In this document: one piece after another, positions 1-6,583 of the stretch
How the letters are laid out: every line of letters begins with the position of its first letter
Position numbering within the stretch: the first letter of the stretch is position 1
Notes under the pieces: model-generated
Told to the model about the DNA's origin: nothing
The model's input: only the letters and a program-made list of their open reading frames with translations
Database searches by the model: none
Program-made: the position numbers and the translations under genes
Source: AC-32 sp963716865
GTDB taxonomy: Bacteria; Actinomycetota; Thermoleophilia; Gaiellales; Gaiellaceae
Reading direction: 5' to 3'
Assembly (NCBI GenBank): GCA_963716865.1
Contig: CAVQUF010000004.1
Coordinates: 186,001-250,000 of the forward strand
Length of the DNA stretch: 64,000 bases

Positions 1-652
1 GAACGACTACGTCGGCCTTGCGGTGCTACCACCGGCGACGTCGGTCGGCAACCGGTGCGCAACACCGGCCACCGGCAACTACGACTCGACCTCGGCCGCG
101 TACACGATCGTGCCGCTCTCGAACGACTACAGCGTCAACGGTGCGCTCAACTCGAGCTCGAGCCTGATCTCGACGCTCAACTGCATGAAGGCCGCGGGCT
201 CGACCTCGTACGCGACCGCTATCGAGAAGGCGCAGGCCGAGCTGGACGCGCACGGCCGCGCGCATGTGAAGAAGGTGATCGTCTTCTTCTCGGACGGCGC
301 CGCCAACACCGGGCCGAGCTACTACCCCACGAGCTCGCCGTACCGCCAGCAGCCGTGCCACCAGGGCATCACGTCCGCGAACGCCCAGAAGGCGAAGGGC
401 ACGGCCATCTACTCGATCGGCTACGACCTGAACGCAGTGAGCGGCGGCGCGAACAAGTGCCAGGCGCAGTCATCGAGCGGACCGCTCGAGTCCCCGTCGA
501 TCACCGCCTACCAGGCGCTGCTGGGGATCGCGTCCACGTCGGACACGTTCTACAACCAGCCCTCGGCCGGTCAGCTGACCACGATCTTCCAGCAGGTCGC
601 GATGGACATCCAGCGCGGCGCGTCTGGCCTGATCGACAACGACGCGAGCTAG
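1..652 (+). CDS. VWA-domain protein, C-terminal part (5' end outside window)
   Basis: The frame is open from base 2, before the first GTG at 23, so the gene begins upstream of the window. What remains is about 216 residues of a von Willebrand factor A fold. A central hydrophobic strand followed by the FFSDGAANTG motif (near residue 95 from the GTG) is the core strand and the Asp-containing second MIDAS motif. The first DxSxS motif is not in view. The Cys- and Ser-rich, loop-rich composition suggests an extracytoplasmic protein. In actinobacteria such domains often sit at the C-terminus of TadE/TadG-like pilus-associated proteins, but that part cannot be seen, so the role is open. Confidence 0.7.
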   Translation, partial: NDYVGLAVLPPATSVGNRCATPATGNYDSTSAAYTIVPLSNDYSVNGALNSSSSLISTLNCMKAAGSTSYATAIEKAQAELDAHGRAHVKKVIVFFSDGAANTGPSYYPTSSPYRQQPCHQGITSANAQKAKGTAIYSIGYDLNAVSGGANKCQAQSSSGPLESPSITAYQALLGIASTSDTFYNQPSAGQLTTIFQQVAMDIQRGASGLIDNDAS

Positions 653-661
653 GCGAAGGCT

Positions 662-704
662 CCGGGGCGGCGGCGCTGCTCGACGCCGCCTCGCCCCGGG
701 TTTT
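662..704. terminator. Probable bidirectional intrinsic terminator
   Basis: A GC-rich hairpin has arms at about 662-675 and 684-699 around an 8-base loop, followed by TTTT at 701-704. It lies between the converging VWA gene and msrA, so it could end the VWA transcript. Confidence 0.6.
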
Positions 705-711
705 CTCGTAC

Positions 712-1203
712 TTAGGCCGTCTCTGCGAGCTGCGACGTGCAGCTCGAGCGGCCCTGCTTCTCGAGGTACTGCTGGTGGTAGTCCTCGGCGGGGTAGAACG
801 TCTGCGCCGGCTCGACCAGCGTCGCGACCGGCTTCCGGTAGCGGCCTGACGCGTCGAGCTCGGCCTTCGAGCGCTCCGCGGTGGCCCGCTGCTCGTCGTC
901 GTGGAAGAAAACGACGGAACGGTACTGGTCGCCGATGTCCCAGCCCTGCCGGTTGAGCTGGGTCGGGTCGTGCTTGGCCCAGAACACCTCGAGCAGCTGC
1001 TCGTAGGAGACCTGCTCCGGGTCGTAGGTGACCTCGACGACCTCGGCGTGGCCCGTCGCGTGCGAGCAGACGTCCTCGTAGCTCGGGTTCTCGAGCGTGC
1101 CGCCCTCGTACCCGACCTCCGTCTTCGTCACGCCGTCGATCTGGCGGAACGCGGCCTCGACGCCCCAGAAGCAGCCGGCTCCGAACGTTGCCTTGTTCTC
1201 CAC
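712..1203 (-). CDS. msrA: Peptide methionine-S-sulfoxide reductase MsrA
   Basis: A 163-residue protein, normal for MsrA, which reduces the S epimer of methionine sulfoxide in proteins. The N-terminal GAGCFWG motif contains the catalytic Cys. Conserved GYEGG, HAEVVEV and YHQQYL blocks follow in the usual order. The GTG at 1203 was chosen because GAGCFWG must lie about 10 residues from the start, and because a GGAGGAG Shine-Dalgarno sequence precedes it. That GTG shares one base with the msrB stop codon (TAGTG), implying translational coupling. The frame is open further upstream, but that sequence is antisense to msrB codons and does not look like protein. Confidence 0.95.
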   Translation of the reverse strand: MENKATFGAGCFWGVEAAFRQIDGVTKTEVGYEGGTLENPSYEDVCSHATGHAEVVEVTYDPEQVSYEQLLEVFWAKHDPTQLNRQGWDIGDQYRSVVFFHDDEQRATAERSKAELDASGRYRKPVATLVEPAQTFYPAEDYHQQYLEKQGRSSCTSQLAETA

Positions 1204-1595
1204 TACTCCTCCTCCAGTTTCAGTGCTGCCGAGTTGATGCAGTAGCGCTGGCCGGTCGGCGACGGGCCGTCCGGGAAGACGTGCCCGAGATGCCCACCGC
1301 AGCTCGCGCAGAGCACCTCGGTGCGCACCATCCCGTGGGTCGAGTCGACCTCCTCGCCGACCGCCTCGGCGCTCGCGGGCGCGTAGAACGCGGGCCAGCC
1401 GCAGCCCGAGTCGTACTTCGTCTCGGAGACGAACAGCTCCGCGCCGCAACCGGCGCAGCGATACGTGCCCGGCTCGAAGACGTGGTCGTACTCGCCGGTG
1501 AACGGCGCCTCGGTTCCCTTCTCCCGCAGGACGCGGTACTGCTCAGGCGTCAGCTCCGCCTGCCACTCGGTATCGGACTTCTGAATCTTCGTCAC
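1203..1595 (-). CDS. msrB: Peptide methionine-R-sulfoxide reductase MsrB
   Basis: A 130-residue protein that reduces the R epimer of methionine sulfoxide, complementing MsrA encoded directly downstream. Two CxxC pairs (CAGC and CASC) form the structural zinc site. GCGWPAF is conserved, and RYCIN holds the catalytic Cys. The chosen GTG (1595) gives VTKIQKSDTEW, the typical MsrB start; an in-frame upstream extension to 1724 lacks family similarity. msrB and msrA form a two-gene operon with a one-base overlap, an oxidative protein repair unit. Confidence 0.95.
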   Translation of the reverse strand: MTKIQKSDTEWQAELTPEQYRVLREKGTEAPFTGEYDHVFEPGTYRCAGCGAELFVSETKYDSGCGWPAFYAPASAEAVGEEVDSTHGMVRTEVLCASCGGHLGHVFPDGPSPTGQRYCINSAALKLEEE

Positions 1596-1650
1596 GCTGA
1601 ACAGTCTCGCAGGACCGGCATTCGTTACGCGTTTGCCCGAGAATGCCCGT

Positions 1651-2613
1651 GTGAGCGCCGTGGAAACCGTTCGCGGGCCCGTCGACGTGACGGAGCTGGG
1701 CCCGGCGCTGATGCACGAGCACATCTTCGTCCTCCAGCCGGAGGCGCTCCTGAACTACGGGCACGTCTGGGGGCCGGGCTACTGGGACGAGGAGGTGCGG
1801 GTCGCTGACGGAATCGCAAAGCTGCGCGCGGTTCGGGAGGCAGGCATCCGGACGCTCGTCGACCCGACCGCCCCGGGCCTCGGGCGCTACATCCCGCGCA
1901 TCCAGCGGGTGAACGCGGAGGTCGACCTCAACATCGTCGTGGCCACGGGCCTCTACGCGTTCCTCGAGCTGCCGAACTTCCTCCACTACCGCAGCCCCGA
2001 GGCGATCGCGGAGCTGTTCGTGCGCGAGATCCGGGAGGGCATCGACGACACCGGGGTCAAGGCGGCGTTCCTGAAATGCTGCGTCGAGGAGCACGGGCTC
2101 GTCGGCGACATCCCGCGGATCCTCTCCGCCGTCGCGCTGGCGGCGCTCGAGACCGGAGCTCCGGTGATGGTGCACACGAATGCGTCGGCGAAGACCGGCC
2201 TGCTCGCGCTCGACGCGCTCACGAAGGACGGCGTCGACCCGACGCGGATCGTCATCGCGCACGCAGGCGACAGCAACGACCTCGACTACCTGCGCGCGCT
2301 CGCGGGCACCGGGGCCTGGCTCGGCTGCGACCGCTTCAACATCCCGTTCTTCAACCCGGACGCGGACCGGATCGAGACCCTCACGAAGCTCGTCGCGGAG
2401 GGCTACGCGGGGCAGATCCACCTATCGCACGACGCCGCCTGCTTCTACGACTTCATGGTCGGAGACCCGAACTTCGCGGACGAGCGCCCCGACTACCTGC
2501 ACATCTGGACGACGATCCTGCCTGCCCTGCTCGAAGTCGGCGTCACGCAGACCCAGATCGACCAGATGACGGTCGAGAACCCGCGGCGGTTCTTCGCGGC
2601 CGCTACTGCCTGA
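1651..2613 (+). CDS. Phosphotriesterase-family metal-dependent hydrolase
   Basis: About 320 residues of the phosphotriesterase (PTE)-like amidohydrolase fold. The binuclear metal ligands are visible in order: MHEHIF near the N-terminus, the Lys of AAFLKC (usually carbamylated), His in PVMVHTNA, His in IVIAHAGD and Asp in LSHDAACF. Characterised relatives are lactonases, resiniferatoxin-binding-related proteins and phosphotriesterases; the substrate here cannot be told from sequence. The start is uncertain (TTG 1633, GTG 1651 or GTG 1660). The 3' end overlaps the converging oxidase gene by 11 bases. Confidence 0.85.
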   Translation: MSAVETVRGPVDVTELGPALMHEHIFVLQPEALLNYGHVWGPGYWDEEVRVADGIAKLRAVREAGIRTLVDPTAPGLGRYIPRIQRVNAEVDLNIVVATGLYAFLELPNFLHYRSPEAIAELFVREIREGIDDTGVKAAFLKCCVEEHGLVGDIPRILSAVALAALETGAPVMVHTNASAKTGLLALDALTKDGVDPTRIVIAHAGDSNDLDYLRALAGTGAWLGCDRFNIPFFNPDADRIETLTKLVAEGYAGQIHLSHDAACFYDFMVGDPNFADERPDYLHIWTTILPALLEVGVTQTQIDQMTVENPRRFFAAATA

Positions 2614-3983
2614 GGCCCTCGGCCGCCACGACCTTCCCGGGGTTCATGATGCCGCGCGGGTCGAAGAGGCGCTTGATGCCGCGGTAGAGCGGGAGCAGGT
2701 CGGGGTGCTCGAGCTCGAGCGCCCGCACCTTGCCCATGCCGATCCCGTGCTCGCCGGTACAGGTTCCGCCGCGGGCGACCGCGTCCTCGACGACGAGCCG
2801 CGAGAGCTCGTGCCAGCCTTCGACGTCCTTTGGATCATCCGGGTCGACCGTGACGCCCACGTGGAAGTTGCCGTCGCCGACGTGCCCGAGGATCCCGGCG
2901 CGGAGCTCGAGCCGGTCGGCAGTCGCGCGCGCGAACTCGACGGCCGCGGGGAGCTGCGCGAGCGGCACGCAGACGTCCGTGACGCACTCCCTCGTGCCCG
3001 GCCACAGGTGCGCCCAGGCATACGCGGCGCTGTGACGCGCGGCCCAGAGCTTCGCCCGCCGGTCCGCGTCGCGCTCGTGGACCACGTCCACCGCGCCCTC
3101 CTCCTCGGCGAGCGCGAGGACGAGCTGGAGATCGTCCTCGACCGAGCCCTCGCTCCCTGCGGCCTCCACGAACAGCGATGGCACCTCCGGGTAGTCCGTG
3201 TCCCGCGTAGGCGTTGATCGCGTGGATGTTCATCGGGTCGAGCAGCTCGAGCCGGCGCACGCCCGTGCCCGCCGCCACCGCGGTCACGGCCGTCCGGCAC
3301 GCGGCCTCGAGCGACGGGAACGAGATCCGGGCCGCGACCACGTGCTCGGGGATGCCGTAGAGGCGCAGCGTCAGCTCGGTGATCACGCCGAGGGTTCCCT
3401 CGGAGCCGACGAAGAGCCCGGTGAGGTCGTAACCGGCCGAGGTCTTGAGCGCCCGCGAGCCCGTGCGGATCACGTCTCCACCCGGAAGAACGACCTCGAG
3501 CGCGAGGACGTTTGCGCGCATCTTCCCGAACCGGATCGTGGTCGTCCCGGCCGCGTTCGTCGCGGCCATGCCCCCGAGCGTGGCATCGGCTCCGGGGTCG
3601 ACCGGAAACCAGAGCCCGTGCTCCCCGGCCGCACGCTCGAGGGCGAGGCGCGTGACCCCCGGCTGCACCGTCGCGGTCAGGTTCTCGGGCTCGACGGACA
3701 CGATCCGGTCCATGCGCGACAGGTCGATGCTGATCCCACCCTCGACCGGGATGACGTGGCCCTCGAGGCTCGACCCGGCGCCGAACGGCGTCACGGGCAC
3801 GCCCTCCTCGTCCGCGACCGCGAGCACCCGGGAGACCTCCTCCGTCGAGAGCGGGTAGACGACGACGTCGGGCGCTCGGCGCTCGTGGAACGTCATGTCC
3901 TCGCCGTGGACGTTTCGGTCCGACTCGCCGGTCGAGACCCGGCCGGGGTCGTCGAGAGTGGCCCGGAGAGCCTCTACGTCCAT
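2603..3983 (-). pseudogene. FAD-linked oxidase (GlcD/D-lactate dehydrogenase-like), frameshifted
   Basis: Two adjacent frames together make one complete enzyme of about 460 residues. The N-terminal part (ATG 3983) has the PCMH-type FAD-binding domain, with PFGAGSSLEGH, PGADATLGGMAATNAAGT and GSEGTLGVIT. The C-terminal part (to 2603) has the FAD-oxidase C domain, with ILGHVGDGNFH, GEHGIGMGK and FDPRGIMNPGK. The join lies near 3199-3205: after LLDPMNIHAINAYAG the expected TDYPEVPSLFVEA is in another frame, as if one base had been gained or two lost. Family members oxidise D-lactate, glycolate or similar 2-hydroxy acids. It may be a true pseudogene or an assembly error, since both halves look under constraint. 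Confidence 0.8.
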
Positions 3984-3993
3984 GCGGCGAACC

Positions 3994-4725
3994 CTACGGC
4001 TCGTCGCGCTTGAGAACGGTGGTCGCGACCTTCACGCCGAAGCGCCCGGGCATGAGGACGACGTCCCACATCTGGTTGACGACCCCGCCTCCGGGCAGAT
4101 CGTCGGCGATCGACTCCACCATGTCGTCCGAGGCCTCGAGGATGTCCGAGCCGGCATCGACCACGCCTTCCGCCATGTCGCCCGCTATCGGCACGGCCGC
4201 CGCGGCGATCTCGACGGTCATCGCCGGCGCGAGCTGCCGCAGGGTCTCGCGCACGGCCTCCTCGGCCTCGTCGCGGGCGCGCTCGAGATCCTTCAGGGTC
4301 TCCTCCGGCCCCGCGGTGAACACGCGCCACCACTTCCACCCCGCCACCTTGCCGGCCCGCACCATGAGGGCGACCGCGAGCACGGCCCCGAGGACGATCC
4401 AGACCGCGGCGAGAATCACCGCCGCGAGCCACGGCGAAACCGCGGACGAGAGCCCGAGCATGGCCGCCACGTTCACGAACACGAACGCGGTCAGAAACGC
4501 GATCCCGGCGACCAGAGCGGCGGCGATGTCGCGAGCCGCCCGCCGCACCTCGGGCATGTTGCGCGAGGTCGCGAGCTGCGCCTCGCAGAAGGTGAGGACG
4601 CTGACGTCGTGCCCGAGCTGAACGAGCAGCTCGGTTACCGACTCGGCCTCCTCCTGCTCCGCCGCGTCAGGCTCCGCCTCCTCCTCCTCGGGCGGCGCGT
4701 CAACCGAGTCGAGCGTCTCAGTCAC
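3994..4725 (-). CDS. Putative actinobacterial holin-X family membrane protein
   Basis: A 243-residue protein. An acidic N-terminus of about 30 residues is followed by a soluble helix (VTELLVQLGHDVSVL), then two closely spaced transmembrane segments (about residues 70-92 and 98-122), then a long mixed helical tail ending KVATTVLKRDEP. The helix-plus-hairpin arrangement resembles the holin-X/DUF1469 group of membrane proteins; holin activity is not implied. The GTG start is supported by a TAGCCT box (4734-4739, minus strand) 8 bases upstream, suggesting a leaderless transcript. Confidence 0.6.
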   Translation of the reverse strand: MTETLDSVDAPPEEEEAEPDAAEQEEAESVTELLVQLGHDVSVLTFCEAQLATSRNMPEVRRAARDIAAALVAGIAFLTAFVFVNVAAMLGLSSAVSPWLAAVILAAVWIVLGAVLAVALMVRAGKVAGWKWWRVFTAGPEETLKDLERARDEAEEAVRETLRQLAPAMTVEIAAAAVPIAGDMAEGVVDAGSDILEASDDMVESIADDLPGGGVVNQMWDVVLMPGRFGVKVATTVLKRDEP

Positions 4726-4740
4726 GACTCATCAGGCTAG

Positions 4741-4774
4741 CGCCGCCGCGCCCGCCGTGCGCGGGCGCGGCTCC
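4741..4774. repeat. GC palindromic repeat, family 3, copy 1
   Basis: An imperfect inverted repeat with arms CGCGCCCG and CGGGCGCG around a short loop. It matches a second copy at 5751-5784 apart from four loop bases. It lies between the holin-X-like gene and the next minus-strand gene. Confidence 0.6.
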
Positions 4775-4783
4775 TCGAGTGGG

Positions 4784-5077
4784 CTACGAAGACTCGCGCT
4801 CGAGCACGACCTCGTAGGCATCCACCGCGGTACGGTGGATGTTGCTGCCGTCGGGCGGGCTCATGGCCTCGAGCACCTCGGCCCCTTTCTTCATGTCCTC
4901 CTCGGAGTCGAACCGGACGGCGACGAGGACCTTCCCACCGGGGCGGTCGGCGAGGACGGTGATCCGCTTGGCGGGCACGCCTTCGGGCGGGCCGTCGTGG
5001 GAGTTGATCTCACCGAGCATCGCGTCGATGGCTGCATCGTCGGCGTCGAACGTGACTACGCGGGCGTACTGGCTCAC
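4784..5077 (-). CDS. Small conserved protein, possible dimeric alpha/beta-barrel
   Basis: A 97-residue soluble protein with an alternating beta-alpha-beta pattern (VVTFDADDAAIDAMLGEI, RITVLADRPGGKVLVAVRFDSEEDM). This is reminiscent of dimeric ferredoxin-like or ABM-type folds, where one often sees a FDSEEDMKKG-like helix start. No catalytic residues can be named, so the function is unknown. The start is well supported: a strong AAGGAGGA Shine-Dalgarno lies about 6 bases before GTG 5077, and a leader of about 37 bases follows a possible TAGGCT -10 box. Confidence 0.7.
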   Translation of the reverse strand: MSQYARVVTFDADDAAIDAMLGEINSHDGPPEGVPAKRITVLADRPGGKVLVAVRFDSEEDMKKGAEVLEAMSPPDGSNIHRTAVDAYEVVLERESS

Positions 5078-5159
5078 AACGTCCTCCTTCGTCGGGGGTT
5101 CGGTTGGAGCCTAACGGCCCTGCATGCCCGGACCTCCCGGTCCTGTCGCATCGTAGAAG

Positions 5160-5330
5160 GGCCAATTTGTAACACCCAGCACAATTCCTTGCTAAACTCG
5201 AGGAGGCGCGTAGACCTAGCGCGGAAGCCGTCGAGGCTCCACCGCACCTCCTCCTTGACTCCCGGATCGGGCCTGAGTGCAGGGAGAGCGTCTTGGCTCT
5301 CCACGAGAGCTCTAGAGAAGGTGGTGTGGG
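5160..5330 (+). other. 5' region of the small membrane protein gene, with a possible promoter
   Basis: This AT-richer stretch holds TTGTAA (near 5166) and, about 17 bases on, TGCTAAACT, a plausible -35/-10 pair. A long leader follows with a GGAGAG/CTCTCC inverted repeat just before the gene at 5331. No other gene is visible between 5078 and 5330. Confidence 0.3.
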
Positions 5331-5576
5331 ATGACGAGATTCCTCAAGTGGCGGAAGATGACCTGGGCGCTCTTGCTCTGGGGCGCGCTGATCGGCCTCT
5401 GGATGGTCAGCGGCACGTTCCTGTTTGCCTTCATGGCAGGAGCGTTTGGCCTCATCGTCCTGAGCGCGATGTGGTTCATGACCCGGCCGCTCTGGAGTCA
5501 GGGCTACGGCCCCCGGTTTCGCCGGATGCGTTCAGTCGAGGTCCCGTTCAAGCCCGTCAAGGGTGTCGGCTCGTAG
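5331..5576 (+). CDS. Small two-helix membrane protein
   Basis: An 81-residue protein. A basic N-terminus (MTRFLKWRKM) is followed by two hydrophobic segments (about residues 11-30 and 31-50) joined by a very short turn, then a basic cytoplasmic-type tail. No family recognised. ATG 5331 is preceded by GAAGGTGG, a fair Shine-Dalgarno sequence. It is the only gene between the minus-strand block ending at 5077 and the tRNA. Confidence 0.55.
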   Translation: MTRFLKWRKMTWALLLWGALIGLWMVSGTFLFAFMAGAFGLIVLSAMWFMTRPLWSQGYGPRFRRMRSVEVPFKPVKGVGS

Positions 5577-5750
5577 CCCAGTTAAACAGCTGCCCTACAG
5601 CCCGAAAGAGCAACTAGGCGGCCCGCTCGACGCCGTGCTCGCGGATGAGCCCGGCTGCGCCGACCGGATCGGAGCTCAGGGTGTCCGACACCGCGCGGTG
5701 CCAAGCTCGAACTGCGCCTAGATCGTGACAAACATCGGCCCACTTGCGTT
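5577..5750. other. Non-coding stretch before repeat family 3
   Basis: Together with the repeats and hairpin to its right this makes about 290 bases without a convincing gene. I see no promoter or RNA gene in this part. Confidence 0.4.
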
Positions 5751-5784
5751 CGGCCGCCGCGCCCGACATGCGCGGGCGCGGCTC
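5751..5784. repeat. GC palindromic repeat, family 3, copy 2
   Basis: Near-identical to 4741-4774, with loop ACAT in place of CCGT. Both copies are intergenic and about 1 kb apart. Confidence 0.6.
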
Positions 5785-5808
5785 ACATGCGTCATCGGAA
5801 CAGCGAAT

Positions 5809-5859
5809 CCCGTCGAAGGCGTCATGGCTGCGGCGTAGCCGCAGCCGGACTTCGACGGG
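5809..5859. repeat. Compound hairpin downstream of tRNA-Val
   Basis: A perfect 10-base outer stem (CCCGTCGAAG at 5809-5818, CTTCGACGGG at 5850-5859) encloses a perfect 9-base inner stem (GGCTGCGGC at 5826-5834, GCCGCAGCC at 5838-5846, loop GTA). It lies 5 bases beyond the 3' end of the tRNA (minus strand). It could end or process that transcript, although no T-run follows. Confidence 0.5.
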
Positions 5860-5864
5860 AGAGG

Positions 5865-5937
5865 TGGGCGGTACTGGGCTCGAACCAGTGACCCCCAGCT
5901 TGTCGAGCTGGTGCTCTCCCAACTGAGCTAACCGCCC
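5865..5937 (-). tRNA. tRNA-Val (anticodon GAC)
   Basis: A full cloverleaf folds on the minus strand: acceptor GGGCGGT/ACCGCCC, D stem GCTC/GAGC with an 8-base loop, anticodon stem CCAGC/GCTGG, variable GGGTC, T stem ACTGG/CCAGT with loop TTCGAGC, discriminator A73. The CCA end is not encoded (CC then T). The anticodon loop reads TCGACAA, which places GAC at 34-36 but puts C, not the near-universal T, at position 33. A TACAAT -10 box (5949-5954) lies 11 bases upstream. Confidence 0.9.
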
Positions 5938-5948
5938 CGGGGATTCGG

Positions 5949-6000
5949 ATTGTAGCCGCCCAGCCGGGAAGGATCGACCCCGCCGGAGCGGAACCTATGC
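5949..6000. promoter_or_regulatory. Divergent -10 boxes for tRNA-Val and the gene at 6011
   Basis: On the minus strand TACAAT (5949-5954) precedes the tRNA. On the plus strand TATGCT (5995-6000) precedes the start of the next protein gene by 10 bases, consistent with a leaderless message. No clear -35 is seen for either. Confidence 0.45.
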
Positions 6001-6010
6001 TTTGGTGGCC

Positions 6011-6583
6011 GTGAGTCAGCCCCCCGTTTCTTCCTGGGCGCGTCAGCCGCAGCTGCGCATCGGCGCGGTCGTGGCCGTCGCCCTGGCGATCGGGTTCGTC
6101 GTCTGGTTGCTCGTCCGTGGAGGAGGAGGCTCGTCCACGTCGAGCACGCCGACGCTGCCGGCGGTCGGGCCCACCGCGGTCAGCGTGAACGACCTCGGGA
6201 ACGCCGCCGACAAGGCCGGCCACACCGTCTACTGGGCGGGCCCGGTGCCCAACACCAGGTACGAGCTCACGCAGACCCCGAGCGGCAGCATCTACGTCCG
6301 CTACCTGCCGCAGGGCGCGCCCGTCGGCACCAAGGCGCTGTTCACGCTCGTCGGCAGCTATCCGGTGACGAACGCGTACAAGGTGCTGCAGGGGCTTGCG
6401 AAGAAGAGCGACGAGACCTCGTTCACCGCGCCGGGCGGCGCTATCGCGGTCTACTCGCAGGCCTCGCCGACGAACGTCTACCTCGCGTATCCGGACTCGA
6501 ACGTGCAGATCGAGGTCTACGACCCCTCGCCGAAGCGAGCGCGGCGCCTGATCACCTCGGGCCAGATCGCGCCTGTTCCTTAG
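6011..6583 (+). CDS. Membrane-anchored hypothetical protein
   Basis: About 190 residues. A short cytoplasmic N-terminus is followed by one transmembrane helix (IGAVVAVALAIGFVVWLLV), a Gly/Ser/Thr linker and an extracytoplasmic domain rich in beta strands, with YVRYLPQGAPVG and the repeated pattern IAVYSQ...VYLAYP...IEVYDP. No family is recognised. The start could be GTG 6005 or 6011; 6011 fits the -10 spacing seen elsewhere. Its stop codon is directly followed by the CTG that begins the next gene, so the two are probably co-translated. Confidence 0.65.
   Translation: MSQPPVSSWARQPQLRIGAVVAVALAIGFVVWLLVRGGGGSSTSSTPTLPAVGPTAVSVNDLGNAADKAGHTVYWAGPVPNTRYELTQTPSGSIYVRYLPQGAPVGTKALFTLVGSYPVTNAYKVLQGLAKKSDETSFTAPGGAIAVYSQASPTNVYLAYPDSNVQIEVYDPSPKRARRLITSGQIAPVP

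Noticed and set aside
712..1449. MsrA extended to an upstream start near 1449
   Set aside because: The extra residues are an Arg-rich shadow of msrB; the GTG at 1203 with GGAGGAG and the TAGTG junction is clearly right.
3994..4725. Phage holin or prophage remnant
   Set aside because: The holin-X-like family is a common chromosomal actinobacterial protein, and no phage gene lies nearby.
5614..5922. Minus-strand open frame running from the tRNA into the spacer
   Set aside because: It would cover the tRNA and two palindromes; no Shine-Dalgarno or -10 supports it and the product has no domain features.
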